The notes under the pieces are model-generated. The model was not told the DNA's origin, ran no database searches, and saw only the letters and a list, made by a program, of their open reading frames with translations. A DNA stretch of 64,000 nucleotides, from positions 143,764,096-143,828,095 of the forward strand of contig CM065802.1 of assembly GCA_033398695.1 (NCBI GenBank), written 5' to 3'. This document shows, piece after piece, positions 1 through 12,390 of this stretch. The first letter of the stretch is position 1; the number at the start of each line of letters is the position of its first letter. Origin of the DNA: Orobanche coerulescens (lineage: Eukaryota; Streptophyta; Magnoliopsida; Lamiales; Orobanchaceae). The translations under genes and the position numbers were made by a program.

Positions 1-230
1 AGCGTGCGCTATTCTCATGTCAGTAGCGTGCGCTAAGGCGTTGACTTAGCTTTTCCCGAAAGCCGTCCAGGTTCATCTCGACACAATCCAACCAAAATCC
101 CCGTGCATGATCTCACCTACCACACGTCTCAATCAAATTGACCACGTATAGCGTGCGCTAATGTTCCTTCGTAGCGTGCGCTATGGATTCATGTTAGCGT
201 ACGCTACATATAGACGATAGCGTGCGCTAC
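1..230. repeat. Cluster of TAGCG-NN-CGCTA inverted 12-mers
   Basis: Copies are at about 1-10 (partial), 24-35, 149-160, 172-183, 195-206 and 219-230. Most have centre TG (TAGCGTGCGCTA); the copy at 195 has centre TA and is a perfect palindrome. Spacing is irregular. The same motif marks the LTRs of G1, G2 and G3. Confidence 0.85.
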
Positions 231-1668
231 ATACGCAGAATCCCAAACTTAAATCACATTCAATAAATCATACGCTCAACAACACCGGACTATGCGATAC
301 GGAAAATAATACTCATATTAACGTGCAACAATTACAATATCACAAGTTCCAAAATACATATCAGAAATCTCGGGTATTACACTGTCTGAGTTTTACCGAA
401 CTAGTTAAACCGTCGAATTTCAGGCGAGTATTTGATTATGTTTTTGTATTGTCTTGCAATTTAAAGTGTATAAATTTGTTTTTGGAATTGAATTATTTGT
501 ATTCTGAATTTCACTATTGTTTATTGATATTTTAAAATATTTTTGGGAATATTTCCCAAACAAGTAAATGAGTTTTGAGTTTTGAAAATTATATTTATGA
601 ATGATGTTTAAAAAGGATTTTCAAAAGGCTTTTCGAAAAGAAACTGGAAATGGTTCTTCAAATATATCAAGGGCTGATCTTCCTAAATCATATCGAGGTG
701 ATGACATTTCATAAATATTTTGTTGAAAATAATTTGGAGATATCGCCTCTGATTGTGATCGAAAGCATAGTTGTAACGTTTGATGATTTGAAACGGGCGT
801 CGTCAAAGTATGTGGCATCGGACTGTGATTTCTGTGAAATGTAGTAATTTTAGAAAGTGGTAATTTCAGAAAGTGTGACATGTGGTCACCGAGAGTGTGT
901 GAGCCAAGTAAGACCAGTGAGGGTCTCCTGGGTTCCGTTAGACCAATGCTTCTACGGTTCACTTGGTTGGGCTATACAACCAGAGAGGGCCTGACAAGGA
1001 CTCTTGGGGTGTGTATCTCACGTGAGGTACAGGACCAATATAGCTCGGAGGTTGTGTTATAATGATGATATGCGTATTATTCCAGAATAATGACGTGGGT
1101 TATGCTGCCGCTGTCATGATACTGTTGAGACGTTGGTAAATGATGGTTATTCTTTTCTCTGGTATTTTTACTGTACTCGGCCCTATGTTTATTATTATTG
1201 TACGTTATACATACTCATGTATCAAATACTCATACCGGCTATTTGCTGACCCTTTCGGAGGTGGATACATTTTTGTGTATTCAGGTACAGGTCTTAATGG
1301 CGAGGCAGCACAGGGCAGACACGAGCTTGGTGGACAGCAGTGATATCATGTACCATTTTGAGTCTGTGGTCATCAGTTGTTAAGTGAAGTCGTGTTTTGT
1401 TTTGTACTCGCGCGGGTACCATCATGTCATATATATGGTATATTGTTTAGTTGTTTTGAAGATGTTGTTGTAACAGTCGTTGTTCGCCGGAACAGTGTAT
1501 CGTTTGGTGTTGTGATGCATATGGTTTAAAGTGGAGTACTGTTAATGTGTATGAATGTCTTGGTTTTAAATTGTAAAAAAACTGTGGTTTTATGTCGGTC
1601 TAAGCATGGTAGTTCTCTAAAAGAATCTATGGCGTTGTAATATCTCCGTATATCATGGGGGTGTTAGA
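1..1668 (+). mobile_element. G0: 3' part of a Ty3-gypsy-type LTR
   Basis: The segment ends with a TGTAATATC stretch followed by GGGGGTGTTAGA, the same layout that closes the G1, G2 and G3 LTRs (which end GGGGGTGTTACA or GGGGGTATTACA). Near 1240-1290 it has a TGACCC..GGAGGT stretch followed by a TATTCAG acceptor-like site, similar to the end of the G1 and G3 LTRs. No primer-binding site follows at 1669, so this is a 3' LTR or a solo LTR; the left end is outside the window. Positions 1-230 carry six TAGCG-NN-CGCTA repeats. No coding region is convincing; short open frames here are chance. Element membership is likely, exact family uncertain. Confidence 0.7.
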
Positions 1669-2355
1669 GCAACCACTTGGAAACTAAGGGGAGACTTATC
1701 TGATGAGATGGAAAGAGTAGGGGATAACGTTTGAACTGGGGAGGTGATAGTAAATAAGAGGAATCAAGCAGCCTGAGATAGTCCGCGCCATGCGGCCGCA
1801 CAAGTTGAGCAACCGGATGCTCGGACATAATTGATTTTTGATGAAATTCTGAATGAGACTCGACTGTAATTATGGGGGGATCACACATGTTCCTATTAGT
1901 GCCCTTAATTTCAAAGGATTTACCACAGATGACCCCACACCCATTTATTCCACTTTCTTCAAATTTGTGATACCATCAAGATGGATGGGTCATCAGATGA
2001 TGAGATGAAGCTATTTCTATTTTCCTTGAATGATAAAGCTCGTAGTAGGATTGTAACTCTTGCTTTGTACAACATAAGTACATGGGATGAGTTGAGTGAA
2101 AAGTTTTATTCCAGTTCTTCCCACCCAAAAAGATCTTGATATTGAAGAATGAAATAACAAAGTTTCAATAGATAGACTCGTAAATGTTGTATGAGGCTTG
2201 GGAACACTTCAAGAATTTTTTTGAGGCGATGTCCTTGCCACAATTTTCCAAAAGATCAACATATGTCTTTCTTTTACAATGGATTGGCCAGAGTGGCGAG
2301 AAATCTTGTAGAGCATTGCTTGGACGAGCACTATTATCCAGAAGCATAGAGAAAG
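1669..2355 (+). pseudogene. A0: relic of an Athila-like gypsy gag
   Basis: From about 1930 to 2345, reading in shifting frames, the translation gives pieces typical of the Retrotrans_gag domain of Athila/Tat elements: a DP..H..F..ICDTIKM block, then FLFSLNDKARSRI, then ISTWDELSEKF, then a YEAWEHFK block. The frame breaks at least twice near 2130-2180, so it is not translatable. It is the outermost layer visible: G0 borders it on the left and C2 begins at 2356 on the right, so the rest of the element should lie beyond the far end of C2. Positions 1669-1920 are probably its degraded upstream part. Athila-type assignment is inference from recalled family motifs. Confidence 0.6.
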
Positions 2356-2932
2356 TGTTGGTCATAGTATACTTATGCGATAGCTTTGGGGGGTGAATAA
2401 GCTGTATTCTTTTTCTAAGATTTTGCATAGCGGAAGTCTGTAAGTGAGTTGCTGTAAGTAGAGCAACTGTAAGTACTCCTGTCTGATTGATGCTTATAGG
2501 GTTTTACGAGATAAGTATAAATATATCACAGTTAGTAATACAGAATTATGTAAGCAAGTAAAGACACAGTATGTAATGTGGTTCGAGGCAACATCCTCTA
2601 TGTCCACAGGTTCTCCACACAGGAGTAAAATTTATTAAAATCAAGGCGTACAGAACTGTATGATTGTAACTAAACTCTCAAGTTGTATCTTACACACATA
2701 TTGACACTTGGATGTAGCTTGAGCCATTCACAGAGTCTGGATGTAGGCTTCTTGAACTCAGACTTCTTTTCACACAAATTAAATATCCATTCTCCTGAAC
2801 TATCCTCATCCCACACAGGTTAGAATAAGCTCAATTCGTTAATCCACACAGGGCTAACTCTCAATGTCAAGTAAGGTGATTCAAGTCTCTGAACAACAGC
2901 TGCAGGCTTTTATGTTACTAACTGTAGTGTGT
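2356..2932 (-). repeat. C2 3' LTR, distal piece
   Basis: Starts TGTTGGTCATAG, the inverted counterpart of the CCCAACA end at 13042. The piece stops exactly where the C1 LTR begins; the other piece resumes after 12390. Both pieces together are about 1.2 kb. No coding content. Confidence 0.75.
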
Positions 2933-4699
2933 GTTAGGAATATGCCCTCGAAAGCCACTCAGAGGATGAGGGAGAGAGAGCATTGTATTGTAATTACGAA
3001 CATTTATTAAATAAGACATTTATTATTACTATATTATTGTATATCACTGGAATCATGGTATATAGAATAATAGTTCTTTCATTCGAGAGCAAACATTCCA
3101 CTCCTTATGGAGATAAGGAAATAGGCACTGGAAGTGTTTAGGGCTCGAATGCTTAATTGGTTTGCAAGTCGATAAAACTTAATTGGCAGTAAGTTTAGAC
3201 AGGGCTTGTATAACATGTAGTTTGACATGTAGAGTGCTTGTCTTCACTAAGAATTAGTGGGAGTACAAGTTATAGGTATGCTAATGGGATTAGTATACTG
3301 GAACATGACTCACCTCGATGCACTTACATGAATATCGCTCAGGGATTGTCAACGACTGAATCGAAAAGTTGTGATAGGTATACGTGGACCTTTGACTTGA
3401 GGTTGCAGTAGGAAATATTCTTGTAACATTAAGTTAGTCATAGAGTAGTTCGATCCAATCACAGATTGGTGGGGGTGAACCTCGAAATGCAACTTAATGG
3501 GCAAGTAGCAGTCTCTACTGAATACCAAGATAGGATTCTCTCTCCTGTTAATGAGCAGATATGTCCTATGCGATTAATGACAAATGAGATCATAAGTCTT
3601 TGGCCAAAGAAGTTAGAGCTAGTTGTATTTGGTACACGAGAGCTCGGTGATCTCGGTTTGCATTAACAAAATGCATAGAGCCAAGTTACAATAGTGTTTG
3701 ACTTAACCGTGACCCTTTGACCGAGACATATGATTGAAGGGTTTATACGTATACAGTATTCACGACATAATAGTTTTGGAATGATCCAATCATTCATTCT
3801 AGGTTGGATATCTAATATGATTTATTTGATAAATCATAGCGGTCTTGTGAGTTGAAATTAATTATCGGGTGATTAATTTATTTGATAAATAATTATTTCT
3901 AGGAAATAAATTATTATAATTTTGTATTTGACAAAATTAATTAATTAAGTATAAATACACTCGAGATAAAATAAAGTGTACTTAACGGACTAGACATGCG
4001 AACGTTCGGTACACAAACCGAGTGGCTCGGCTCGTTTTCTCATCAACATCTATGTGGGCCGCCCCTCTCTTGCTTCCTAGCAAGTTCACGTGATGTGTGA
4101 GGTGTGTGAGGCTTATTTCATAGGTTGAGGACAAATTGATAAGATATGATATCTCATGATTTGGTTACACCTTGATTTATATAATGGGTAAGTCTTTCAC
4201 ATCATGTGAAGAGTTGAAAAACACAAACACACACATTGAGTTGCGGCGGTGAGTATATTAAAGAAGAATAAGGAAATTTTTCTTGATTTTTCTTGTTTAT
4301 TTTAGAGAGAAAGAAAGTAGTAAAAAAAATAATATATCAATTCCTAGTCGTGTTCTTCGAGAACGAATTGATATATAATTTTTCCAATCAATATCCGATG
4401 CGTGATAACGTATAGATACCCGATATTTTTGGTCTTTGATCATTCATCAAGTTTAAATGAATTGGATTCGTGTTCGTGTTGGTGACCGAAAATGATTGAA
4501 TCTTGGCTCAGGACTTTTTCCATCAAGAAGAAATTATCAAAGGACTACGACAGTATGAATTCTTTGATTCTCATCTTCGTCAATTTTATATATTCGTACA
4601 TACGATGCTTGATCGATCCATTTTAGGGGTTTGATTTTTATTCGGTTAGACTGGTTATTTTCCACTGCGTAACTCGATTTTAATCATCGAATCACAACA
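2933..4699 (+). repeat. C1 5' LTR
   Basis: 1767 bp, TGTTAGGA to CACAACA. Compared with the 3' LTR it lacks about 150 bp near position 3803 (present at about 11118-11265); C3 has the segment too, so this is a deletion in this LTR. It also preserves the empty site of the MITE found in the 3' LTR. The direct-repeat relation to 10231-12390 is plain over most of the length. Confidence 0.9.
4178..4184 (+). promoter_or_regulatory. C1 5' LTR TATA box
   Basis: TATATAA in a TTGATTTATATAATGGG context; the same box is at 11871-11877 in the 3' LTR. Position about 520 bp before the LTR end fits a U3/R boundary. Start-site position is inferred. Confidence 0.6.
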
Positions 4700-4700
4700 A

Positions 4701-4712
4701 TGGTATCAGAGT
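4701..4712 (+). other. C1 primer-binding site
   Basis: TGGTATCAGAGT lies one base after the 5' LTR. It is complementary to the 3' end of plant initiator-Met tRNA at 11 of 12 positions (the usual site ends GAGC). Confidence 0.85.
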
Positions 4713-6327
4713 GATGTCTATGCAATCGTATATTTGATATTTGCATTTGCAGTTCTTGGTTTTATTTTTGTGATTTAGAATCATTATTATTTCAATTGTT
4801 AATATTTAATTGTTCATCTAAAAATTAATTTTTCATAATTTTATGTTATAATATAAATCTATTTTTCTTTTTAAAAACTAATTTGTATGTGCAAAATAAA
4901 AATTAAAAAAAATATTATTTTTGGATTCGGGATGAAAAAACGAGCTGGAAAATGGCCGGACCCGGTAGCTCGAGGCTACCGGGGCTGCTCGATAGCAAAG
5001 CTGCCTACCGAGAGCAGCAGGCAGCGGGCGAGCAGCATGCTGGGCTGCTCGGCCAGGGCTAGGCAGCCCCTGTCGAGCCACGAGTTTGGCTCAGGCCTTG
5101 TGTTTTCCGACTCTGTTGTTTCGTTCGGTAAATTAATTTCCCGCAAAATAATTGGATTTAATTTGATTAAAATATAATTATGGTAATTTTATTTTTAAGA
5201 GAATTAATTTAATAAAATATTTAGTTTTGTCTGGAATAAACTAGTATTAACGATTGTGTGAATTAATTAGATTAATTCCAATAGATGTATTAATTTTATA
5301 TTGACTAGATCAATATTTAGATTAAATCTTTCTGCCATTTATTTTAATGTAATTATTGCATGATTATTTGACTAATGATGTAGTTCATGGACTTAGTTTA
5401 TTAAATGTTTATTCGATGGGGTTGTAATGGCCGTTTTGAGCCAATTTATTTTATTTTAGTAAATTTGTATAGGATGCAAATTTTATTAATGTAATAAATT
5501 AGCTATGACGAAGAGCCAAGGACGAACCGCCATGAAAATGAAGATTCAAGACATATAATTAGATTACTTGCATTTTTATCGAGTCGATGATGACTTGGAC
5601 TTAGGAACGGTCCATGAACTACATGTTGTTAGATTTAGGTTGTGTATGTTTTCATATTGTATGACAAACAAACAAATCGATAAACCGCGCTTATAAACGG
5701 ATTAATGTGCAACGTGTAACATGTAATCGCGTTTAAGTCCCACTTACAAACACTAAGTTATAAAGGTTACAAGGTTTCCTACCCTCTGTCAAACTCGTGG
5801 AAAATTGAAATCTAAACCGAAATATTGTTCTTTCGAGTATGTCGGGATAATATTTCTGGGGAAGGTTGATAAATTCCTAGAGTGCATTAGATGCCTTTGG
5901 TTGTGACAGATCAAACCCCTAGAAACCGTTTGGGTTGCCGTGTGAGATTCAATCATCAGACTCATAGGGGTTGACAGTTTAAACTTAGATAGTTTAGCGA
6001 GCCATAGAAACCGTATGAGTTGAGGGCAAGTGAACTAGGGGTAAGATCGAATCATCCATTACATGGGTTGGTGTTATACACCACTTTATAAAGAATGATT
6101 GAATAAAAACCGAATGGGTTGCCCTCTATTAAACTTTGTAAAGAACTCGATCACCACTATGAAGCAACTGTGACTTCCGGATGTCACATGGAAGTGTATA
6201 AATGCCGATAAAATAGTGGAAGCCGAGTTATGAATAAATAAAGTCCTTAATTCTTTACTCGGATCATACTTAAACATTCACTAACAAATCTTAAATTATT
6301 CTCTGCAGTTAACAAACATCTCTCAAA
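4713..6327 (+). other. C1 untranslated leader, no gene
   Basis: About 1.6 kb, AT-rich, without a convincing coding region. A GC-rich block at about 4945-5100 stands out and contains several GAGCAGC/GCTGCTC complements that could fold. C3 has a GC-rich block in the matching place (about 47240-47380) with different sequence. The long leader is usual for this type of copia element. Confidence 0.6.
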
Positions 6328-7126
6328 ATGACAATGAACCCACTTGCAATTTTACATGGAAAGAACACTCTAACTGAACCCAACTTTGTAGAGTGGCTCC
6401 GTAATATGAGGACAGTCATAAGTATGGAGATGTTGGGATACGTCTTGGAGGCAGACATCCCATCGACTCCTGCAAGGACCATGGTAAATCATGAAGAAGT
6501 TGATGCCCATGAGAAATGGTTTAAAGATGATGTCAGTGTCCGTGGTTTCATGATGGCCTCTATGGACAATGAGCTTCATAGGGCTCATGAGAAAATGCCC
6601 TCTTCAAGGGTGATTCTGGCACATCTAACTGAACTTTATGGGGAGCACATGCGAAATGCTTGTATGAGATATCGAAATAGTTGTTTAGTGCTCGAATGAA
6701 TGAAGGAGATAAAGTTGGGGACCACGTCCTCAAAATAATATCTATGATCGAGAGATTGGAGACTCTTGATTTTAGTATGCATGTTTATCTCCAGACTGAC
6801 CTCATTCTTCAATCACTTCCTGACTTCTTCTCTCTTTTTGTAATGAATTTCAACTGTAATGAAATTGCATGCAACTTAGTTGGGATGATGAACAAACTGA
6901 GTATGGCACAGTCTCAGATGAAGACTAAACCAAAGGAGGCTATTCTTGTAATTTTTTCTGGGCCTTAGAGATCCAAGAATAATAAGAAAGGCAAGCAGCA
7001 GTTCAAGCCAAAAGGTGGGGTACAGAAAGATAAGGGCAAAGCCCCGATGGTTAAAAAGAGCAAGGGGGCCAAAAAATATATGTGTGCCTCAACTGCGGTG
7101 AGCTAGGCCACTCGAGGAGGTACGGT
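6328..7126 (+). pseudogene. C1 gag (copia), frameshifted
   Basis: Starts at ATG 6328 with MTMNPLAIL. The N-terminal gag domain (EPNFVEWLRNM, then ..GYVLEADIP..) runs to about 6690, where the frame shifts and continues as F-S-A-R-M-N-E-G-D-K-V-G-D-H-V to 6968, ending in a stop. After the stop a lysine-rich stretch leads to a zinc knuckle at 7085-7126, read C-L-N-C..G-H-S-R-R-Y, but the last cysteine codon is GGT (Gly), so the CCHC knuckle is broken. The product would have packaged element RNA in virus-like particles. It cannot be made intact now. Confidence 0.85.
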
Positions 7127-7189
7127 TCAAAACTTGACCGAAATGCACCTTCAGGTACCGAACTATTAGTTTTGGAAACAAATTGTTCT

Positions 7190-10100
7190 ATAACTGTATA
7201 TCTACTTCTTGGATACTTGATTAAGGTGCGAGTTCTCACATTTGTACAATGAATCAGGATCTGGAAGAAAGTAGGAAGGTAGATTCGGGGAGGTGATGGT
7301 CACCGTCGGAAGTAGATACAGTGTCGAGGCTTCTGATATTGGATCCCTTATGTTGAATTTAGAATATGGTTTTATTCTTACTTTAGATGATGTACTTGTT
7401 TTGCCTAAGGGGCATAAAAATATTATGTCAATTCCGGTCATGGAACGAAAGGAATTTCACTTCTTTATAGGAGATGGGTCCTGTCGAATTTATTTCAGAA
7501 ATAAATTGGTTGGTACTGCTACATTATTAAATGGTTTATACCATTTGAATCTAAATAATAAAACAATTGTGAACCTTGAGCTTGTTAGGGATGAAACAAA
7601 CCAAGCACTTAAGTGGCATCTTAGACTTGGTCATATTGGTCAGACCAAGGTTCATAAAATGGAGAAAGATGGGATTACGGGTCCATTGGGATCGGATCCA
7701 TATTCAACTTGTGAATCTTGCTTTTAAGGCAAAATGACTAAGTTACCCTTCACAGGGGCTTTTGAAAGAGCTACTAAAAAACTTGGATTGATCCATACCG
7801 ATGTCTGTGGCCCTTTTAAAGTGGCACGAGATAGCTTTCAGTATTTTATTACATTAACTGATGACCATACTAGGTATGGGTTCATGTACTTAATGAAACA
7901 TAAATTTGAAGCTATCGATAAATTCAAGGAATTTAAATCTATAGTTTAAAATCAAACAGGTAACCGTGTTAAGACTCTTTGATCACACTGGTGAGTACAT
8001 GAGTACCAAGTTTGAGGAGTTCTTAGAAGAACTAGGAATAGTGTCATAATTTACTCCTCCAGCTACTCCACAATTCAATGGTGTATCAGAAAGAAGGAAC
8101 GAACCTTGTTGGACATGGTTCGCTCCAGCTTAAATATAAAGATCTACCAATTTATCTGTGGGGTCATGCGCTCCTTACTGCTGCACATATCTTGAATCGA
8201 TGTCCTTCCAAATCCATTCCTAAGACTCCACATAAGATGTGGAGAGGTAGGAAACCAAGTCTTAATCACATTAGGATTTGGGGATGCCCTGCTTATGTCA
8301 AGAAGACGAAAGTAGAGAAATTGAAAACTAAGTTTGTGAAAGGTCATTTCATAGGATATCTCGGGGATTCCATCGGAGTTCTGTTCTACATGCACGAAGA
8401 TCATAGGATCATCGTTGCTTTACAAGCACATTTCCTAGAAGATGAGTTCATTCAGGAAGGCGGCGCAGGTAGAAATATTTTTTTGGAAGAAATAAAAGAA
8501 ACACCAATTGAGACACATGTTCAAGATTTTGGAACCGAACCTTCTAAAATACAAGCACAACCTCGTAGGTATAATAGAACTTCTCAATTACGTGAGAGGT
8601 ATGGCTATCTACATCAAGAGGAACTGGGTGTCCTGGGATGATAGAAAGTAGTCAAGAGAATGATCCTCCTACATACGACCAAGCGATGGTAGATGTTGAC
8701 TCCGCATAGTGGCAAGAGGATATGAAAGATGAGATAGACTCAATGCATGTTAATCAAGTCTGAACTTTAGTAGATCGTCTTAAAGACATGGTGCCTATTG
8801 GAAATAAATGGATCTATAATAGAAAGACTGATGGAGATGACAAGGTTGATACCTATAAGGCCAGGCTTGTGACAAAGGGTTATTGCCAAAAAGAGGGAGT
8901 CAATTACTTTGAGACCTTCTCACCTGTAGCCATGATTAAGCCTATTCACATGATGCTCGCCATATCAACCCACTTAGATTATTAAGTATAATAAATGGAT
9001 GTGAGAATGGCATTCCTAAATGGATTCCTTGAGGAGGAGATTTACATGGAACAGCCTAAGTGATTCATATCTGAAATCAATATTCATAAAGTGTGCAAAC
9101 TGAAGTAAGCTTCGCGAAGATGGGATCTTCGTTTTAACGGGACAATCAAAGAGTTTCATTTTGTCCAAAATAAATAGGAACCCTGTATTTACAAGAAGGT
9201 TATTTGGAGAAAAATTGCGTTCTTAATACTATACGTGGATGACACTCTACTTATAGGAAATGACGTAGGAATGCTCAGTTATGTGAAATCTTGGCTTTCT
9301 AAAGAGTTGTCAATGGAAGACTTGGGAGAATCAACCTATACTGTAGATATTCGTCTCTACCAGGATAGATCGAAAAGAATGTTAGGTCTTTCCTAAGCCC
9401 TCTATATAGAAAAGATCCTGAAGTGATATAGGATGGAAGATTCTAATAGAGGGTTCCTACCTATGCGACATGGCAAAAAACTTTCCTTAGAGATGTGTCC
9501 TCAAAGTAAGGAAGACATAAACGAAATGAATAAGGTGCCCTATGCTTCGATGGTGGGTAGCCTCATGTACGCTATGATTTGAACTAGAATGGACATAGCA
9601 TATGCTGTAAGTGTAGTATGTAAATTTCAGTCAAATTCAGGGCATGTACATTGGACTGCTGTAAAGAACTTTCTTAAGTACCTGAATAGGACTAAAGACT
9701 TGATTCTTACGTACGGCGGTGGAGAACTAAAAGCGTAGGGTTATACAGATTCAGATTTTTCGGCAGACATAGATGCGAAGATGTCCACTTCAGGGTATAT
9801 CTTTACTTTGAATGGTGGAGCAGTATCTTAGAGAAGTTCCAAGCAAAGTTGGGCTGCAACTACATGTTAATCCAAATATGAGGCAGCTACGGAGGCTGCT
9901 AAAGAAGCTTTTTAGATTAAGAAGTTCACTGAGGAACTTCAAGTGGTTCCTAATGCAGAGAAGCCTGTGACGCTGTTTTGCAAAAACGACGGAGCTGTTG
10001 CACAAGCTAAGAAGCCTAGGGCTCACCACAACACCAAACATATTGAGAGAAAATATCATTTTGTTATAGAAATGGTTCAGAAAGAGAATGTTATATTGCA

Positions 10101-10209
10101 GAGAGTAGGCACAACAAATAACAGTGTTGGTCTACTGACCAAGCCACTATCTCAGATGGACTTAGAGCGACATCTGGAGAGTATGGGTATTAGATACCAT
10201 AGTTTGTGA
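7190..10209 (+). pseudogene. C1 pol (protease, integrase, reverse transcriptase, RNase H), degenerate
   Basis: Copia order in mixed frames. Protease: an S-W-I-L-D motif near 7208-7230 is followed directly by a stop where DTG is expected. Gag-pre-integrase: about 7293-7727 with WHLRLGHIG. Integrase core: 7734-8640 with HTDVCGPF and TDDHTRYGF, interrupted near 7949 and 8050. Reverse transcriptase: about 8700-9420, broken by several stops, but the catalytic YVDD at 9232-9243 remains. RNase H tail: 9943-10209 with TKHIERKYHF and LLTKPLSQ. The polyprotein would cleave itself, copy the RNA and integrate the DNA; at least eight breaks prevent this. Confidence 0.85.
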
Positions 10210-10230
10210 TATTGAGTGCAAGTGGAATAT
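10210..10230 (+). other. C1 polypurine tract
   Basis: A GAGTGCAAGTGGAATAT stretch directly precedes the 3' LTR, where plus-strand priming occurs. It is the usual copia AAGTGGGAG-type tract with a mutation. Confidence 0.6.
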
Positions 10231-12390
10231 TGTTAGGAACATCCCTTGATTGCCACTCAGAGGATGACAGATTGAGAGCATTGTATTGTAATTATGAAAA
10301 TTTATTAAATAAGACATTTATTGTTACTATATTATTATATATCACTGGCATTGTGATTTGGTATATAGAATAATAGTCCTTGCATTTGAGAGCAAACATT
10401 CCACTCCTTATGGAGATAAGGAAATATGCACTGGAAGTGTTTAGGGCTCGAATGCTTAATTGGTTCACAAGTCGATAAAACTTAATTGGGCAGTAAGTTT
10501 AGACAAGGCTTGTATAATGTGTACTTTGACATGTTGAGTGTCTGTCTTCACTAAGTATTAGTGGGAGAACACGTTATATATATGCTAATGCGATTAATAT
10601 ACTCAAACACGACTTACCTCGAGTCAGTCACATGGATATCACTCTGGGATTGTCAATGTCTGAACTGAGAGGTTTTGATAGGTATACGTGGATATTTGAC
10701 TTGAGGTTTCAGTAGGATATGTGCTTGTGATATTAAGTTAGTCATTATAGTAGTTCGATCCAATCACTGGTTGGTGGGGTCAACCTCGAAATGCAACTTA
10801 GTGGGCAAGTAGCAGTCTCTACTGGATACCAAGATAGGATTCTCTCTCCTGTTAGTGAGCAGGTAAATGTCATATGCGATTAATGGCAAATGAGCTCATA
10901 AGTCTTTGGCCAAAGCAGTTAGAGATAGTTGTATTTGATACACGAGAGCTAGATGATCTCGGTTTGCATTAACAAAATGCATAGAGTCAAGTTACAATAG
11001 GGTTTGACTTTACCATGACCCTAATACTTGACCGGGACATATGATTGAAGGGTTTATACGTATATGGTATTCACGACATAATGATTTTGGAATGATCTGA
11101 TCATTCGTTCTTAGTTGGGTTATGGTACGGAGCACTAGGCTAGCTAAATGTTACCCGTACTCCTTGGTTCCTCCCATTGTTGACTAAGACGGACCTATGG
11201 AGTCGTGTGCAAGGATATTTAATGGATAAAATATGTATTTATTATCTCTTCATTAATATTGGATATTGGATATCTAATATAATTTGATAAATCATAGCGG
11301 TCTTGTGAATTGAAATTAATTATCGGGCGATTAGTTTAATTCATAAATAATTAATTCGTGGAAATAAAATATTACTCACTCCATCCGCCACCCATGTGCA
11401 ACAATTTCCTTTTCCATCCGTCCGCAACCTATGTGCATTGTTTATTTTTGGCGATTTTTTTACCCTTTCACAACACAAGTGGGTCCATTTACTCCACTCA
11501 CAACACATCCTACCAATTAAGTCAACTCAAATATTAAAACTCGTGCCGGTCAAAAGAGTGCATATGGGTGGTGGACGGAGGGAGTATAATTTTGTATTTG
11601 ATAAAACTAATTAATTGGATTAATTAATTAAGTATAAATACATTTGAGATAAATCAAAGTGTACTTAACGGACTAGACATGCGAACGTCTGGTACACGAA
11701 CCGAATGGCTCGGCTCATTTTCTCATCAACATCTCCGTGACCGCCCCCTCACATGCTTCATAAAAAGTTCAAGTGATGTGTGGGGTGTGTTAGGCTTATT
11801 TTATAGGTTGAGGACAAATTGAGGAGATATGATATCTCATCATTTGGTTACACCTTGATTTATATAATGGGTAAGTCTTTCACATCATGTGAAGAGTTGA
11901 AAAACACATACACACACATTAAGTTGCTGTCGTGAGTATCAGAGAAGAAGAAGGAATTTTTTCTTGATTTTTTTTGTTTATTTTATAGAGAAAGAAAATA
12001 AAGAAGAGAAAAGAATAAAAATACTATATCAATTCCTAGCGTTGTTCTTCGAGAATGAATTGATATATAATTTTTCCAATCAATATCCGACGTATGATAA
12101 CATAGAGACACTCGACATTTTCGATGTTTGGTCATTCATAAAGTTTAAACAAATTAGATTCGTGTTCGTGTTGGTGACCGGAAATGATCAAATCTTGGCT
12201 CAGGCCTTTTTCCATCAAGAAGAAATTATCAAGGGACTACGAGGGTATGAATTCTTTGATTCCCATATTCGTTAATTTTGTATATTCGTATATACGTTAC
12301 TTGATCGATCCGTTTTAGTGGTTTGGTTTTTATCCATTAGACCGGTTATTTTTTGCTGCGTAACTCGATTTTAATCACCGAATCCCAACA
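10231..12390 (+). repeat. C1 3' LTR
   Basis: 2160 bp, TGTTAGGA to CCCAACA. Contains a 210-bp MITE (11375-11584), and keeps the roughly 150 bp lost from the 5' LTR. TATA box TATATAA at 11871-11877. Confidence 0.9.
11375..11584. mobile_element. M1: Stowaway-like MITE in C1 3' LTR
   Basis: 210 bp flanked by TA on both sides (11373-11374 and 11585-11586). Ends are CTCACTCCATCCGCCACCC and, on the other strand, CTCCCTCCGTCCACCACCC: a terminal inverted repeat of about 26 bp with four mismatches. CTCCCTCCGTCC with a TA duplication is the Stowaway (Tc1/mariner-derived) hallmark. The C1 5' LTR at about 3910-3922 shows the empty site with one TA. No coding capacity. Confidence 0.9.

Larger units (their letters stand above)
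2933..12390 (+). mobile_element. C1: decayed Ty1-copia retrotransposon
   Basis: A complete but degenerate element of about 9.5 kb: 5' LTR 2933-4699, Met-tRNA primer site at 4701, leader, gag relic, pol relic in copia order (protease, integrase, reverse transcriptase, RNase H), 3' LTR 10231-12390. LTRs begin TGTTAGGA and end CACAACA or CCCAACA. The flanks are GTGTG (2928-2932) and ATGTG (12391-12395), a 5-bp target duplication with one mismatch. It split the C2 3' LTR. Many frameshifts and stops make it one of the older copies here; C3 is a relative with similar LTR and gag. Confidence 0.9.

Noticed and set aside
1..230. CRISPR-like spaced repeats
   Set aside because: The repeats are 12 bp, spacing is irregular and the context is a plant LTR.
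323..1383. Several 60-110 codon open frames in G0
   Set aside because: Overlapping on both strands, no motif, and located in LTR sequence.
4701..4712. Met-tRNA-like sequences at LTR edges taken as tRNA genes
   Set aside because: Only 12-13 bases complementary to the tRNA end are present: primer-binding sites, not tRNA genes.
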